The notes below the pieces were generated by a model. It searched no databases, had not been told where the DNA came from, and was given only the letters and a program-made list of their open reading frames with translations. A stretch of DNA of 64,000 bases, taken from NCBI GenBank assembly GCA_039654915.1, contig CM077599.1, positions 11,286,501 to 11,350,500 on the forward strand, given 5' to 3'. Position 1 is the first letter of the stretch. Each line of letters begins with the position of its first letter. Source of the stretch: Aquilaria yunnanensis (taxonomy: Eukaryota > Streptophyta > Magnoliopsida > Malvales > Thymelaeaceae). Of this stretch, positions 48,000 to 59,400 are shown in pieces. The translations under genes and the position numbers were made by a program.

Positions 48000-49920
48000 A
48001 TGGATCCCTCCGTGACGTTCCCGTAAATGGTGGCTATGGAAGAGCCACTGTAGTAAGCCCTGAAAATTTAACTGAATCTACTTTTAAGGCTATAAAGGAG
48101 ATGGGGTTTCAGTATATGACTCAAGTATGTTTTGACTTTTTTGGATTCTGCATCCAAGCTTTGTCCGCATATAGAATATATTTATGTTGGGTTTAGATTA
48201 TTTCAAAGTCCATGCATGGAGAACCATTTTAGGCAACTATAGAAATGTTTGTTTGAGTCTGCGTTAAGAGGTTCTGTACATTATGGACTTGTCAAGTTTA
48301 TATTTGTGTTTTGATGTGTCTCCTTAGTAGGGGTGAAAATGGGCCGGGCCGAGCTCGAGCCCACTGAGCTCGAGCTCGGCCCTTTTGCTATTCGGTACTA
48401 CTCGAGCTCGAGCTCGAATTGCTCGAGCCCAATTTTTTTAGGCTCGAGCTCGGCTCGAGATAAGCTCGAGCTTGGCCCGAAGGCTTGTTGGGCTCGAATA
48501 GCACATATAAAACGTTAGCACAATACTTGCAGATTAGATAAAAGATAGGGACTAAACCTGTAATTTTCGATAGAGATAACTAAACAAGAGAAAATGACAA
48601 AATCTATCCTAGACTTTCTAATCCTTTGCCAGTTTACCCTAATTTTGTAAACATTATCAGAACATCATCTAACGATTTTATCGGTTTTTTTTCACATCCT
48701 TATGACGAGAAGTATGAAATCAAGAGCATAATCGAGTCAAGGAACACGATGAACATTAGAAGAAGCAATTAATCTGAAAAAAAAAAGCTACTAAAACTTG
48801 TTCAAATCAAGCCAAGGAAATCGCGTACGATCAACAAAATTGAAACGCGAACACATATCCAGTTTTCAAAATACCAGGTGAGACGAGGCGGAGCCGACCA
48901 CAATCGATTCTGAAGCGTCGGCGTCGTAGAGTGGAAGCGTTGGTCCGTCGGAGACAAGAGGGAATCGGAATCCACTGCAAAGTACGAAGGCGACTAGGCG
49001 AGGCCGCGAGAGAGAGTGCGACGGCGCTGATGAATCCGACGGGGAGACTAACGGTCTGAAACTGATCTGAATGAAGGCACTGACGACGGCCTAACGCTGA
49101 TGAATCCGATTCCGACAGGAGAAGCGACGAAACCCGATAGGCCCAGCCACTGGAGTCTGCGTCTGCGAGAGCGAGAGAGAGGCCGAGACTCGAGAGGGAG
49201 TGGGGGCGGAGTAGGGACTAAGGGGAAGGGGTGAAGGGCCGAAACTGGCGAAGGTAAGTGGGTTTACTGGGCTGGGACTAAGGGAAGGCCCAATAATATA
49301 AATAGGTGGCCTGGTAAGCTCGAGGGCCTAAAGGGCCGAATATGTGTGGGCTCGAGCTCGGCTCGAAAATAACTCGAGCCCAATTTTCGGCTCGAGCTCG
49401 AGCTCGAGCTCGAAAATACCCGACTCGAAAATCTCTTACTCGAGCTCGAGCTCGAGCTACCCAAATAAAGCCCGGCCCATTTTCAGCCCTACTCCTTAGT
49501 CAACAATATCTCAAATTCAACCGCAATCAATTCCACCGCTTATGACCGGGAAAAATGTACTAGGTGCTACTAGAACAGGTGCTGGAAAAACCCTTGCTTT
49601 CTTGGTACCAACCTTGGAGTTGTTGTGCCATGCTCAATTCTCCCCTTGCAATGGATGTGGTGTTATAGTCATTTGTCCCACAAGGGAGCTCGCCATTCAG
49701 GTGAAAATCTTTGAAGTGTAGATATAGTATTGTTTTTGGTGTTGCGGCTGTTTGTCTCATTGCCAATCATGTTTGCCATCAATCTATATAGACTCATGAT
49801 GTGGCAAAGGATCTGCTAAAGTATGACTCCTAGACACTTGGTCTAGTTCTTAAAAGTGCAGCCAGACATGGTGAAGCAGAGTGTACTGCAAAAGGAGTCA
49901 ATTTGCTTTTGCAAAGGCAA
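48000..49920 (+). pseudogene. DEAD-box RNA helicase fragment (RH27/RH51-like), captured
   Basis: Three exon remnants are in order. The first is ~48000-48124 (LTESTFKAIKEMGFQYMTQ, the Q-motif region, ending at a GT). The second is 49515-49700 ([10 protein letters not shown], motif [10 protein letters not shown], then [14 protein letters not shown] with motif Ia, ending at a GT). The third is ~49790-49920 (ARHGEAECTAKGVNLL, decayed). The order and splice sites match plant DEAD-box helicases of the RH27/RH51 group. The acceptor before the second exon reads AA instead of AG, and the third exon degenerates before motif Ib/II, so no helicase can be made. Retained introns show that genomic DNA was captured, not mRNA. 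Confidence 0.8.
48328..49491. mobile_element. Non-autonomous hAT-type element nested in the captured intron
   Basis: The termini are TAGGGGTGAAAATGGGCCGG and its inverted partner (TAGGGCTGAAAATGGGCCGG in reverse complement). Perfect 8-bp duplications CTCCTTAG flank it at 48320-48327 and 49492-49499. Both subterminal zones are packed with CTCGAG/GAGCTC words. The centre (48,520-49,260) is non-coding and GC-richer. The element sits in the intron between helicase exons 1 and 2. Confidence 0.9.
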
Positions 49921-50046
49921 GCCTTGAGTTTTGGCAGGGAAGGGAAGAGAGAGGGAAAAGGAGTATCTTAGAGAGAGGAAGTAGAGATAATGAGGAGGTA
50001 GAGGATGGGTGTAGAGAAAGATGAGGAAAAAGAGAGAAATTTGTCC

Positions 50047-50263
50047 TTTTTTATTTTTTTTGTTTGAATTTGGAAAAGATGGTTGAAATGTTATATTCAC
50101 AAATTTTAGAGATTTTGGGAGTATAAATAGAAAATATAGGAACTAAGCTTATTATTTTATACCTAAATTCTGTTAGATTTAATAGTTAACATTACAAGAG
50201 TGGCTGATGAGAGCCAACTTAGAAACATCAATAGTTTATTTGGCTTAAAAAAAATATTAGTGG
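50047..50263 (-). repeat. Right terminal inverted repeat of the Pack-MULE-like element
   Basis: The reverse complement aligns with 47774-47995, reading CCACTAATATTTTTTTTAAG at the outer end and TAACATTTCAACCA near the inner end. Confidence 0.65.
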
Positions 50264-50524
50264 GGGAATTGGGCTGGACCGGAAACGTTAGTGATTTTCC
50301 GTGATTTTTGCCTTGTTTTTACAATAAAGGTTAGGCCGAGTCCGACAGAGACCATGAAATTTTTGATCTATATAAAAAATAAAAAAATAAAAAAGAAAAA
50401 GAAAAAAAAATCCAATCAAGAAACACACACCACTTGTTCTGCAGCAGACGGCAGACTAACGAAGCGCACTATCTGGCTACTAGTTTCTCTGCTATCACTG
50501 TAGAATCAGTGGGTCGAGTCCACC

Positions 50525-52958
50525 ATGGCGGCCGCAGCGAGAGCGATAGCCGTCGCCAGTGGCAGCGCCACCTCGTCCTCGTTTCCCTTCCTCCGAAGCA
50601 CATTTTATTTTAAGCAGAGATCTTTTGTCCGATCCAACGACAGTAAAAGACCGGCAACCAAGAGGTCCGTTTCTTGTACCTCCATTTACAACCCGCAGTA
50701 CCTGATCAAAGAAGAAGGTCCGCCCCAAACCCTCGACTACAGAGTCTTCTTCCATGACGCTTCTGGGAAAAAGGTTTCTTGTCTAGACCATCTTATAATT
50801 TCCTTCGCTAGTTCAGAATTCTGGGTGAATTTTCTTCATTTGGCTTTTCAAGTTTAAGCGAAATTGGAATATGCTTTGTTACTCCATGGCCGGAAAAATT
50901 ACGTAGTGATTGCTAGTGATTTCTGGAAAAAGGAAACTGATTTGTTTGAGAATTGGTTCTTATCTTATGTAATGCTGGTCCATTTTAGGCTCTGTGAAAT
51001 GAGATCTATTGTCTTGATTTTTTACAAATCAATCTGTGAAGGTTGGCTCTTTAATGTAAAAGGAATTCCTTTTGTCTCACCTGGTAGGTGGGAAGACTGG
51101 TGACCAAAAATGCACCGTGAATCGGGCATGTTCCCTGGGTTAGGCAAGAATTTTAAAGGTTACTGTAGTTTGTTGATACATACTCAATTCTTGTTATAAG
51201 TAGCCTCTTGGTGAGAATTTTAATGGGGCAAAATTGTGGCTTGCAGGTTTCTCCTTGGCATGATATACCACTGTACTTGGGTGATGGTGTCTTCAACTTT
51301 GTTGTCGAAATACCCAAAGAATCAAGGGCAAAGATGGAGGTTGCCACGGATGAGCCGAACACTCCAATCAAGCAGGACACTAAAAAGGGAAAACTCCGAT
51401 ACTATCCGTAAGACATCTCTTCATGGATCATGTATCTTCCACATCCACCAATGCATAAAATCCGTGTGAATTTGGAATGTTAGTGGAAAAACAAGCGAAG
51501 CTATTTTTCAAGTTCACGTGCTTCCGCAATCCTGATTCTGCTATGTCAATTTCTTGAATGTTATATTCCATGATTCTGTATCATTTCATTGTACCAGATA
51601 TGACATAAATTGGAATTACGGCTTGCTTCCTCAAACATGGGAAGACCCCTCTTTTGCAAACCATGAAGTTGAGGGAGCATTGGGAGACAATGACCCTGGT
51701 AGTTCCGTACATGCCTTGATTTTATATGCTCCTTGTTTTCTTTTCCTTTATATTTTTCGTTGGTCTGAGTATTAGCACTAATACAGTTGTTTTAACCCAT
51801 ATGTAGTTGATGTTGTTGAGATTGGTGAAACTCGATGGAAGATTGGTGATGTTCTAAAGGTGAAGCCCCTGGCTGCTTTGGCCATGATTGATGAGGGGGA
51901 ACTTGACTGGAAAATAGTTGCAATTTCTTTGGATGATCCGAGATCTTCTCTTGTAAATGATGTGGATGATGTGGAAAAGCACTTCCCGGTATTTTCTCCT
52001 TTCTAAACATGAGGTTTTACTCACCAACTACCCATTTGCAAAATATACATGCTGAGTTTGCAAAGCAAGATGAGAAATGCTAGTCACTTAAAAAAAACCA
52101 AAATGTTGGCGATTACCTATTCGCTTAGTTTGTTCATTTTCAGATGAAACCTGTTTAGTTAGTTAAGGTTAAGACAGTTGTTTCAGTTTTGCACTTATCT
52201 TGAGGGTAATTTTTTATATTCTTTTGGTAAAATAATGATTGGTTGCTTCAATAGGCTTAAGAATAGATTTTACGCACACTAAGCGGAGCTGATTATTAGA
52301 ATATCAGTCATGGTAGATAAAATATGTAGACAACTTAACTGTGTAAAGTGTTGAATCTGAAAGTGGTCTGTCTGCAAAATACTGGATAGGCAGAAGATTA
52401 TCACTTGGCTGTACCGATACGTTAGGTACTTCTTCACAGGGTAGAAATTTGTGACGAAGGTACTGTTAGGTTCACTTTTCGGAGACAGGAGTTTATACCT
52501 AGAATCATGATAGTATAACTTACCTGATGAATATGGTGAGTGGCTTCAAGGTAGAGGAGACCTGATTTATGAGACAAAACTGTTCATAACGAACATTTTG
52601 AAGAAAATAACAGATTTGCGTGCATAAAATTTATGTGTCGTTGATGTCTCTTCCAGGGAACAATAACTGCAATAAGGGACTGGTTTAGGGACTACAAAAT
52701 CCCAGATGGAAAACCTGCAAATAAGTTTGGTCTTGGCAACCAGGCAGCGAACAAGGTGAGTACTCTTGTTGTCAGCATTCTGGAAAGCCTCTAGTTTCTC
52801 CTTGCTGCTCATATCCCCTTTATTTTTAGTCTCCTGACATTTGATTTGACCTGTAAAACGAACAGGATTTCGCTCTGAAGGTCATCACCGAAACCAACGA
52901 ATCCTGGGCTAAACTTATCAAGAGATCAATTCCTGCCGGAGATCTTTCACTTGTGTAA
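50525..52958 (+). CDS. PPA6: Soluble inorganic pyrophosphatase, chloroplastic
   Basis: Six exons: 50525-50773, 51247-51407, 51598-51698, 51807-51988, 52657-52755 and 52866-52958, all GT-AG and phase-consistent. They encode about 294 residues. The enzyme hydrolyses pyrophosphate to two phosphates, pulling starch, nucleotide and other plastid syntheses forward. Residues 1-~60 are Ala/Ser/Arg-rich with few acidic residues, like a plastid transit peptide. The family I pyrophosphatase signature DNDPVD is at about 167-172, with HDIPLYLGDG, KGKLRYYPYDINWNYG and AIRDWFRDYKIPDGKPANKF around it. Length and sequence fit the plant plastid isoform (Arabidopsis PPa6, At5g09650). A U-rich leader and short A runs precede the ATG. 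Confidence 0.93.
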
Positions 52959-54280
52959 ACACGGCATTGTTGGTGCAGGTCCGTGATCGAGCAGGTCCTG
53001 TTACTCGTTTACTTTATTATTTTCAAAACCCATTTCAGGATTTTTGTCCAAATTGATGAGTTTTGATTTGCGATTCCTTCGTTCGTGAATAAGAATATGT
53101 CATCTTTCTTTATAGAACTTGGAATTGCTTGCGATTGTTCTACCTGACCAGGAAAAAAGTTTATATAGTGATCGGAGACCTGATAGTGTCTACAGGCCGA
53201 TTCTTGTGGGAATTGCACCATAACTTGTTACATATCGAAATTTACAATTGGGCTTTATCCCAGGAAAAACACAAGAAAACAGCAAATTTGAACGAATCTT
53301 TGATCGTATCTACCAGCCGCTGAGTAGAAGTGATTCTTGGAACTTGTTCTCCAATGCATATTCTGCAGAAGGGGAGGAAGACTCGGCCTCAGCCTGAGAA
53401 CTTGCTTGTTTCTCAAGACTGCCGGTGCCCCGTCGAAGTCGAACCCATTTGCCGGTGAAAGCTTTCGTCAACCCAAACGGCATGGCCGATGATGAGTGGG
53501 ACGGCGGCAGCGAAGACGAAGAAGATGAAACTGGTGGGGTGTGACGAGAGAGAATGATCATTGCAGCAGTAGGGGCCATCAGATGAAGTCGGGAGGTTTT
53601 AGATCAGGATTAGGTGTTTGTCCAGAATCGAGTCTACCAGCAAGGTGGATAGAAATAGATAGAGAAGCGAGAGATTTCCCTGAAACAGCCATTTCTGTGG
53701 GCTTCTCAGCTGATGGTTTTCGTTTAGAGTTTGCCAGTTTGGTGACATATAATATTGGTCCGACCGGACCGCACTCTGTGCCTTGTGTTTACTGTTTAGT
53801 GCACAAACAGCTGGTCGGTGCCGGTTCTGCCCTAGCTTAAGCCCAAATCGAGGAGCCCAGAATCGTTATGAATGTGAAAAGGCTTCTGCTCGAGTTTTAT
53901 ACAGTCCAATTTTGGGTAAATCCATTTCTTATTAACCTCCAACGTATTACTAGTGTCGCCCCTTTTCTCAAATCCGGAGATAAAAAGAGAAAAAGAAAAT
54001 CAATATTGCTCGACTTGTTGGAACAATATTGAAGTTATTTTGGGTGGAGGAGAAGTAGTAATTACAGGTGAGTTTTGATGTAATCATATGCAATGCCTTG
54101 AACAAAACACAACCGTTTATTTAGTTAATGGAATATAGGTTGCCTTGCCCACGGTGCATGACAATTTGTTTGGGGGCAGCCGAGAGGAGGAACAGATGAA
54201 GAAGGGCATCAATGGTGGTATAGTCATAGTTATATCTCTGGATATAAAATGGAAGCCTCTACGTTCTCCTGGATCCCAAG
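52959..54280. other. Downstream region of the pyrophosphatase gene
   Basis: The first ~100-300 bases should be the 3' untranslated region. A GC-richer patch at 53,320-53,600 holds one small open frame, listed separately. I see no recognised gene. Confidence 0.35.
53310..53579 (-). CDS. Small Ser-rich open frame, unrecognised
   Basis: This is 89 codons from an ATG at 53579, in a locally GC-richer patch. The start is hydrophobic, followed by a Ser/Pro-rich run, then AMPFGLTKAFTGKWVRLRR and an acidic Ser-rich tail. I know no family for it. It may be a small lineage-specific gene or chance; the evidence is only the open frame and composition. Confidence 0.22.
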   Translation of the reverse strand: MAPTAAMIILSRHTPPVSSSSSSLPPSHSSSAMPFGLTKAFTGKWVRLRRGTGSLEKQASSQAEAESSSPSAEYALENKFQESLLLSGW

Positions 54281-54474
54281 TAGCGGTGAAAAACAAGTTG
54301 TGCATTTTATTGAATCATTTGAGCTTAAGCTTGAATTTTTTCGTTATCAAACTAAGTTTCGAGCTACATTTTATATTTGAACTCTTAATAAGCCGAACTT
54401 TGACCCTAGTATTGTTTGGCTTGAATTCTTATCGAGCCTAATGAGCGTAATGTTTTTTTAATATAAAAATAATA

Positions 54475-54709
54475 CTACCTTTGTCTCAAATTCTTTATAT
54501 CATTTTAGTTTTTTTACTTAAGTTTGACTTAAATTTATTTATATTAATATTTGCTAAAAAAATTTCAAAAAAATATATTAAAAAACTGTAAATCTTATAG
54601 TTTGTAAATATATTTTTTAAAAATTTTTAACAAATATTAATATAAATATATTTATGTTAAACTTAAGACAAAAGGCTGAAATAGTGCAAAGAATATGGAA
54701 TAGAGAGAG
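54475..54709. mobile_element. Stowaway-type MITE (235 bp)
   Basis: Ends CTACCTTTGTCTCAAATTC and, inverted, CTCTCTCTATTCCATATTC are flanked by TA on both sides. The interior is an AT-rich inverted repeat (ACTTAAGTTTGACTTAAATT against AATATATTTATGTTAAACTTAAG), so the whole element can fold as a hairpin. Confidence 0.65.
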
Positions 54710-54773
54710 TATTAATTTTATTTTTTCTAGTATATTAATTTTATTTTTAATATACCTAAACCCTAAAATTATA

Positions 54774-55537
54774 CTCCCTCCGTCCCATATATTTTGCACC
54801 ATTTTCCTTTTTGGGTAGTCCCAAAACTCTTGCACCATTTCCTTTTTAAGTAATTTTTTTACACTCCATTTACAACTATACCCCTAACTTAACCAATCCC
54901 TGACAACAGTTCCACTCCTTTTCTCTGTCTTGCGTTCCACCATCTCAGCCCTCTCTCTCTCCCCCTCTGGCGAGATTTGCACGGCGAATCTAACAAAGGT
55001 TGATCGACGATGAAGGCCGATCGACGACAAAGGCCGATTGACGATAGAGGCTGATGGAGGATGAGGTTGAGTGATTGACAATGGAGGCCGAGCGAGAACG
55101 ATGAAGACCTAGCGATCGATGACGGAGGCCGACCAAGAACGATGAAGGCCCAGCGATCGATGACGGAGGCCGAGCGAGGACGAATGGAGGATCGATAACG
55201 GAGGCCGATCGAGGACGAACGGAGGATCGATGACGGAGGCCGATCGAGGACGAACGTGCGATCGTCGACAATGAAGGCCGATCGACGACAAAGGTCGAGT
55301 GACGATAGAGGCCGATTGAGGATCTAAAGGGAAGGGGATGGTGGTGGAGGCAGGGCGGAGACGTAGACGGATGGCCGGTGGTGTCACCGGAGATGTGACG
55401 GCGGCGATGGGTTGGGGAGATTAACGAGGGAAAAAGAAAAGGGAAGGGTAAATTCGAAAAACAAGAAAAAAAAAGAGTAAATTTACCTAAAACTACGTGC
55501 AAACCCAAATGTATCAAAATAAACAGGACGGAGGGAG
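54774..55537. mobile_element. Stowaway-type element (764 bp)
   Basis: Ends CTCCCTCCGTCCCATATATT and, inverted, CTCCCTCCGTCCTGTTTATT are flanked by TA on both sides. The centre is GC-richer, with a repeated unit of about 20-60 bases (GATCGATGACGGAGGCCGA) between 55,010 and 55,330. It is unusually long for Stowaway, and the repeat array probably expanded inside it. Confidence 0.8.
55010..55330. repeat. Degenerate tandem array inside the Stowaway element
   Basis: Variants of GATCGA(T/C)GACGGAGGCCGA(T/G)CGAGGACGAA recur many times in a row with irregular spacing. The Arg/Ser-rich open frames across it on the minus strand are a product of the repeat. Confidence 0.7.
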
Positions 55538-55708
55538 TAATATATATTCCTCAAATTGAGCTCAAACCTCAAATTGAACTAAAATCAAATTTGAAGCTTG
55601 AATTTAGCTTAAATCAAGCTTTAAGTCTTTTTTCCAAGTTCGAACCTTAGCCGAGCTAAGCTTCAAGACTGAAGTGTTTAGACTCGACTTCCCTCATTTC
55701 CACCCCTA

Positions 55709-56435
55709 TCCTTAAGTTGATAGCTCATTGGCTCACCCTTCACAAATATGCTGCGTCAATCTTAACCCTCATTTAATATATCCATGTCTTTGTCTCCTAA
55801 CTTTTCTACTATAATAATAGTTAAGGTATTAAACCGAGCCTTCTAATTATAGATACGAACAATTAAAATGAAACAACCCAAAACAGAAATGTGAATAACT
55901 ATTTTGAGACTGACGGAGTAAAGTGAGTACATTTTAAAATATGAGAAACAAATTTGCCCTTATTACTTCGACTTACCTGTACCCACTTCTTTTATAGCAG
56001 TTATTAGCTCCAATAAAATTCTTTTGAAAAATTCGAAGAAGAATAAATTTTCTATCAGGTTCTGCAACTTCAATATTAATTTTAATTAAACATGTTGGAC
56101 ATAGATGAGAAAAAAACTATAAAGAAAACTACTTACTTTTGTGGTAGAGACTATAGAGTAAAAATCACAAGGAAAAGTGGTCCTTTCTTTGATGGTATAG
56201 CTTAACGCCTTGAAAAGTTCTCATTCAACAATAGGATTCGCCTATATACACTTGATTATTAGGCAATCACCAAATGCCATGAACCAACAGATCCCACCTA
56301 AAAACTTCTAAATAAGAGAGAGGCCAGAGACGATCCAAAAATGCAGAGACACTTCAAACCTATTCGGGGGAGGAACTATATCTACACTTCTATACTCCAG
56401 GGAAAACAGAAAAGGAGGTAACTTATGCTGAGAAC
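55709..56435. other. Spacer and 3' flank of the Spinster-like gene
   Basis: AT-rich; it should hold the 3' untranslated region of the minus-strand transporter gene in its last few hundred bases. No gene is seen. Confidence 0.35.
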
Positions 56436-59400
56436 TTAAGGGAGAGCAAAAGCTTCTCTTGCTTCTGTCCTCCGCTCTTCAAGCAATGGAGCTGTGTTTG
56501 TGTTTGATCCCTCCATTGCGGTAACTTCTCCCTCACTGTCTTCATAATATCTATCCACACTGCGCATAAACACACCTGCAGTATCAGCAAACACAGATTC
56601 CATGAGAACAGGTTAAGTGGTTCCAAATGGCCCTAATTTCTGTGGTCAGTTGGCAAACGTTATGGTTCAGAAGAAGTGTACAAGAATGTACCTATCAACC
56701 ATATCCCTGCTGCTGGAAACAAAATTGCCGTCAGAATGAGAGCAGTCTCTCTCCAGTTGTTAATACGGTCCTGCAAAATGTCTCTCATGTTTATATTCTT
56801 GAACTCTTTGCCATATACTATCTTATAGTATGCAGCAAGAACGTAAACACTTCAAAGAAGTGAAGAAATCCACGGAATAATGTCACATTATTGTGTTCTC
56901 GAACTCTTCAGCTAAGAAATATTTTGTACTAATGTATTAAAAAAGCTACAGAGATCTGAAGTAGTCCCCTTGAGAGCTTCAGTTCAGATACAGAGATTTA
57001 GACAGGCCTTAAAAAGTTCAGCAACTCAAAAGTTACAGATAGGTTTTTCGGTGACTAAAGTATGAAAGATATTATATATAAAATACTTTCCTGATTTCCA
57101 CCTTCCTTTAAAACTTAAAAAATAAAACGATCGGAGCAGAACATAGTTATAGGCAAACCTGAAGAACCCCAACAAGTGGTGAGGAAGGTACATCCCCAAA
57201 TAGGTGAATTGATACAGTAGAAATAGCCATGGACAGTGGTCTCAGACTTGGTTTCACGCAGTGGAGGCAAATAAAATTTACAGGACCCTGGAAAGAGAAC
57301 ATAAAAAGATGGATATTCAGAAATTAGTCTTTTACATTGTGAAAGCACTAATTTTGCAAATAAATCACTACCCAAAAGTTAATCCACCCGCCAAAACAAG
57401 ATTAATCAGCTTATGAGAAAAGGCATAAACCATAAAATAGACAAGGGACTTGGAGTTCCGAGTCAGATAATTAATTCTGTTGACTAAGATTCCTTAGCAG
57501 CAATTTTTTTTCCTATTCAGCAGATTCCCAGACAGCTTGCTGTTGTTAGGTATCATGATGGTCACTCATGAGTTGAAAAACAAAGATCAAACTCCATGGA
57601 CGGTTGTGTAGATGTAGAACGAAAAAGCAGAATAGGCAAACACAGACTGGTAGAATGGTAACCTTATAATTCAACATTCTTTTGATAACCTTGAAGTTCC
57701 AGAGTATTTTGGCAACTGACAGAACAATAATGAAAATTAACTAGAATATCAGCACCGTTTTTTCTCCTTCCATTTACCTGTGTACCAAAAACAAGCAGTT
57801 CTCCAACTGCGAAAAGAGCTAGGAAGCCATACATGCTCTTGAAACAAAATGCTGCAAAGCAAAAGACTGCACCTAAAAATGTAGCTGCCGAAAGAAGCTG
57901 CAAAGTATGCAAGAAATGTGGTAAGATATTTTGAACATAGAGGTCTTTTTTACCCATCTCATTTTTCAGAAGTTATGTCACAAGTGACCACAATAAACGA
58001 AAGCACTTGACACCAACAATAGAAGCCTCAAAATAACGAGAAATTTCCATATGTGCAAACCTTAAAAGCATTTGGGATTGTAGAAGTTATATGATCCAGA
58101 ACAAAACCTCCTGCCAGCGTGCCCAGTATACCACAGACTACAGTTATACCTCCAAAAATCATATCTGCATTTTTCTGCAAGACGGTTGTGGAGTTCAGAT
58201 AAAAGAGTAGCAATGGCAACTAGTTCTTTTATATTTCTACTTCATAAAGGTCACACACAAACTAGAGTGGTTGAAGTAATAGGAGCTGCTATTTAGGAAG
58301 ACAGAACCATCACATCTATGTAAAGCTTACCATATTATAAATATTATACCCAGCCTTAGGTCCCCAGTAAGAGTAAGCGCCTAAAACAAAGTTGTAGGCA
58401 ATATAACCTGGAAAAGGTCAATTAAACTACTATTATTTATTGGACCCGCAAGTTATTGCAAGATTACTGCACACAAATTGCATCACATACTTCAAGACTG
58501 AATCACAAAACTGCAAGGTAACTTGTTGAACACGTAATGTAGCGAGAGCAAAAAAGAAAGAGATCCAAAAGCTGATACAGGGAGCTTACCAAGAACATTG
58601 ACAACAAAAACCTTCTCTCCAAGAAGTGCTTGCATATCTTTGATAAATCTTAAAAACTGATTAGAACTAATGGAGACACAAACCAACCTGCAGCGGAGAT
58701 CACAATTGTCAGTAGATCCAGTTCTCTAAAAGATGGGCGTAATTGAGGAAGATTTAATCAGAAGAAAATTTTTAACAGAATATTTTCATTTGCACAGCAT
58801 CAAAAGAACATCATAAAGTATTGCACTGCATAAAACTAATTGGGACACCAATGAGATGAGATTCGAAATTACAAAGAAAGTTGCCTATATGCTTTGTGCT
58901 ACAGGTGTCAGAAATAGTGACACAATTTTCAGACTTTACAAGAAAGAAAAACAGTTCATGGGCTTGTTACATGACATCAGGTAAATTGACTCTTTTGTAG
59001 AAGGGCCTGTATCCTTGTGTTCTTTCAGAAATAAATTTCCACAAAAAAGAAAGAAAGTATTTACACTGGCAATTTCACAGTGACAGAAAAGACTTTGGCA
59101 GTTATAGTCCAATCTGAAAGAACTTTTTGCAACTAAGTCAAGATGAAAAACAATTGAACCATAAAATATGTTACCATAATACCTTTTCTGCATCGTTTTC
59201 TTATAACTAATTAACTGTTGTTGAGACATGACCCCAGACGTGCCGTTATAGAACCCTTTTAATTTCTTTATTAGGGTTGTTAACCTAGAGTTAGTGGACA
59301 CTTTATATCTGAAGTTTTCACCATTATCCAAGACAGAAGCAATTAAAACAACAAATCAGAATATAAGAAGAATATGTATCATGAGCTTCACACGAGAGTT

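Larger units (their letters stand above)
47774..50263. mobile_element. Pack-MULE-like element with captured helicase exons
   Basis: Long terminal inverted repeats bracket the region. The left arm is about 47774-47995 and the right arm about 50047-50263. Read inward, both arms share CCAYTAATATTTTTTT, CCAAATAAAC, AATGTTAAC, TTAGTTC, and TAACATTTCAACCA in the same order. The arms are about 220 bases and noticeably diverged, as is usual for Mutator-like elements. Between them are pieces of a DEAD-box helicase with their introns and no transposase. A 9-bp target duplication was not found, so outer borders may be off by tens of bases. Confidence 0.65.
54281..55708. mobile_element. Possible hAT-type element carrying two nested Stowaway MITEs
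   Basis: The ends TAGCGGTGAAAAAC and, inverted, TAGGGGTGGAAATG resemble plant hAT termini, and the remaining ~430 bases have GAGCTTAAGCTTGAA-type words on both sides. The flanking 8-mers (ATCCCAAG and TCCTTAAG) agree poorly, so identity and borders are uncertain. Confidence 0.35.

Noticed and set aside
47765..50272. 9-bp target duplication of the Pack-MULE-like element
   Set aside because: Bases outside the inverted arms (ATAAA... on the left, GGAATTGGG on the right) do not match. The exact ends remain open.
55010..55330. CRISPR-like array
   Set aside because: The repeats are degenerate with irregular spacing inside a plant MITE. There are no spacers or cas genes and the organism is eukaryotic.
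54990..55517. 175-codon Ser/Arg-rich frame
   Set aside because: It is created by translation of the degenerate tandem array inside the Stowaway element.
54281..55708. Clean hAT target duplication around the MITE nest
   Set aside because: ATCCCAAG and TCCTTAAG agree at only half the positions, so I did not count it as a confirmed duplication.
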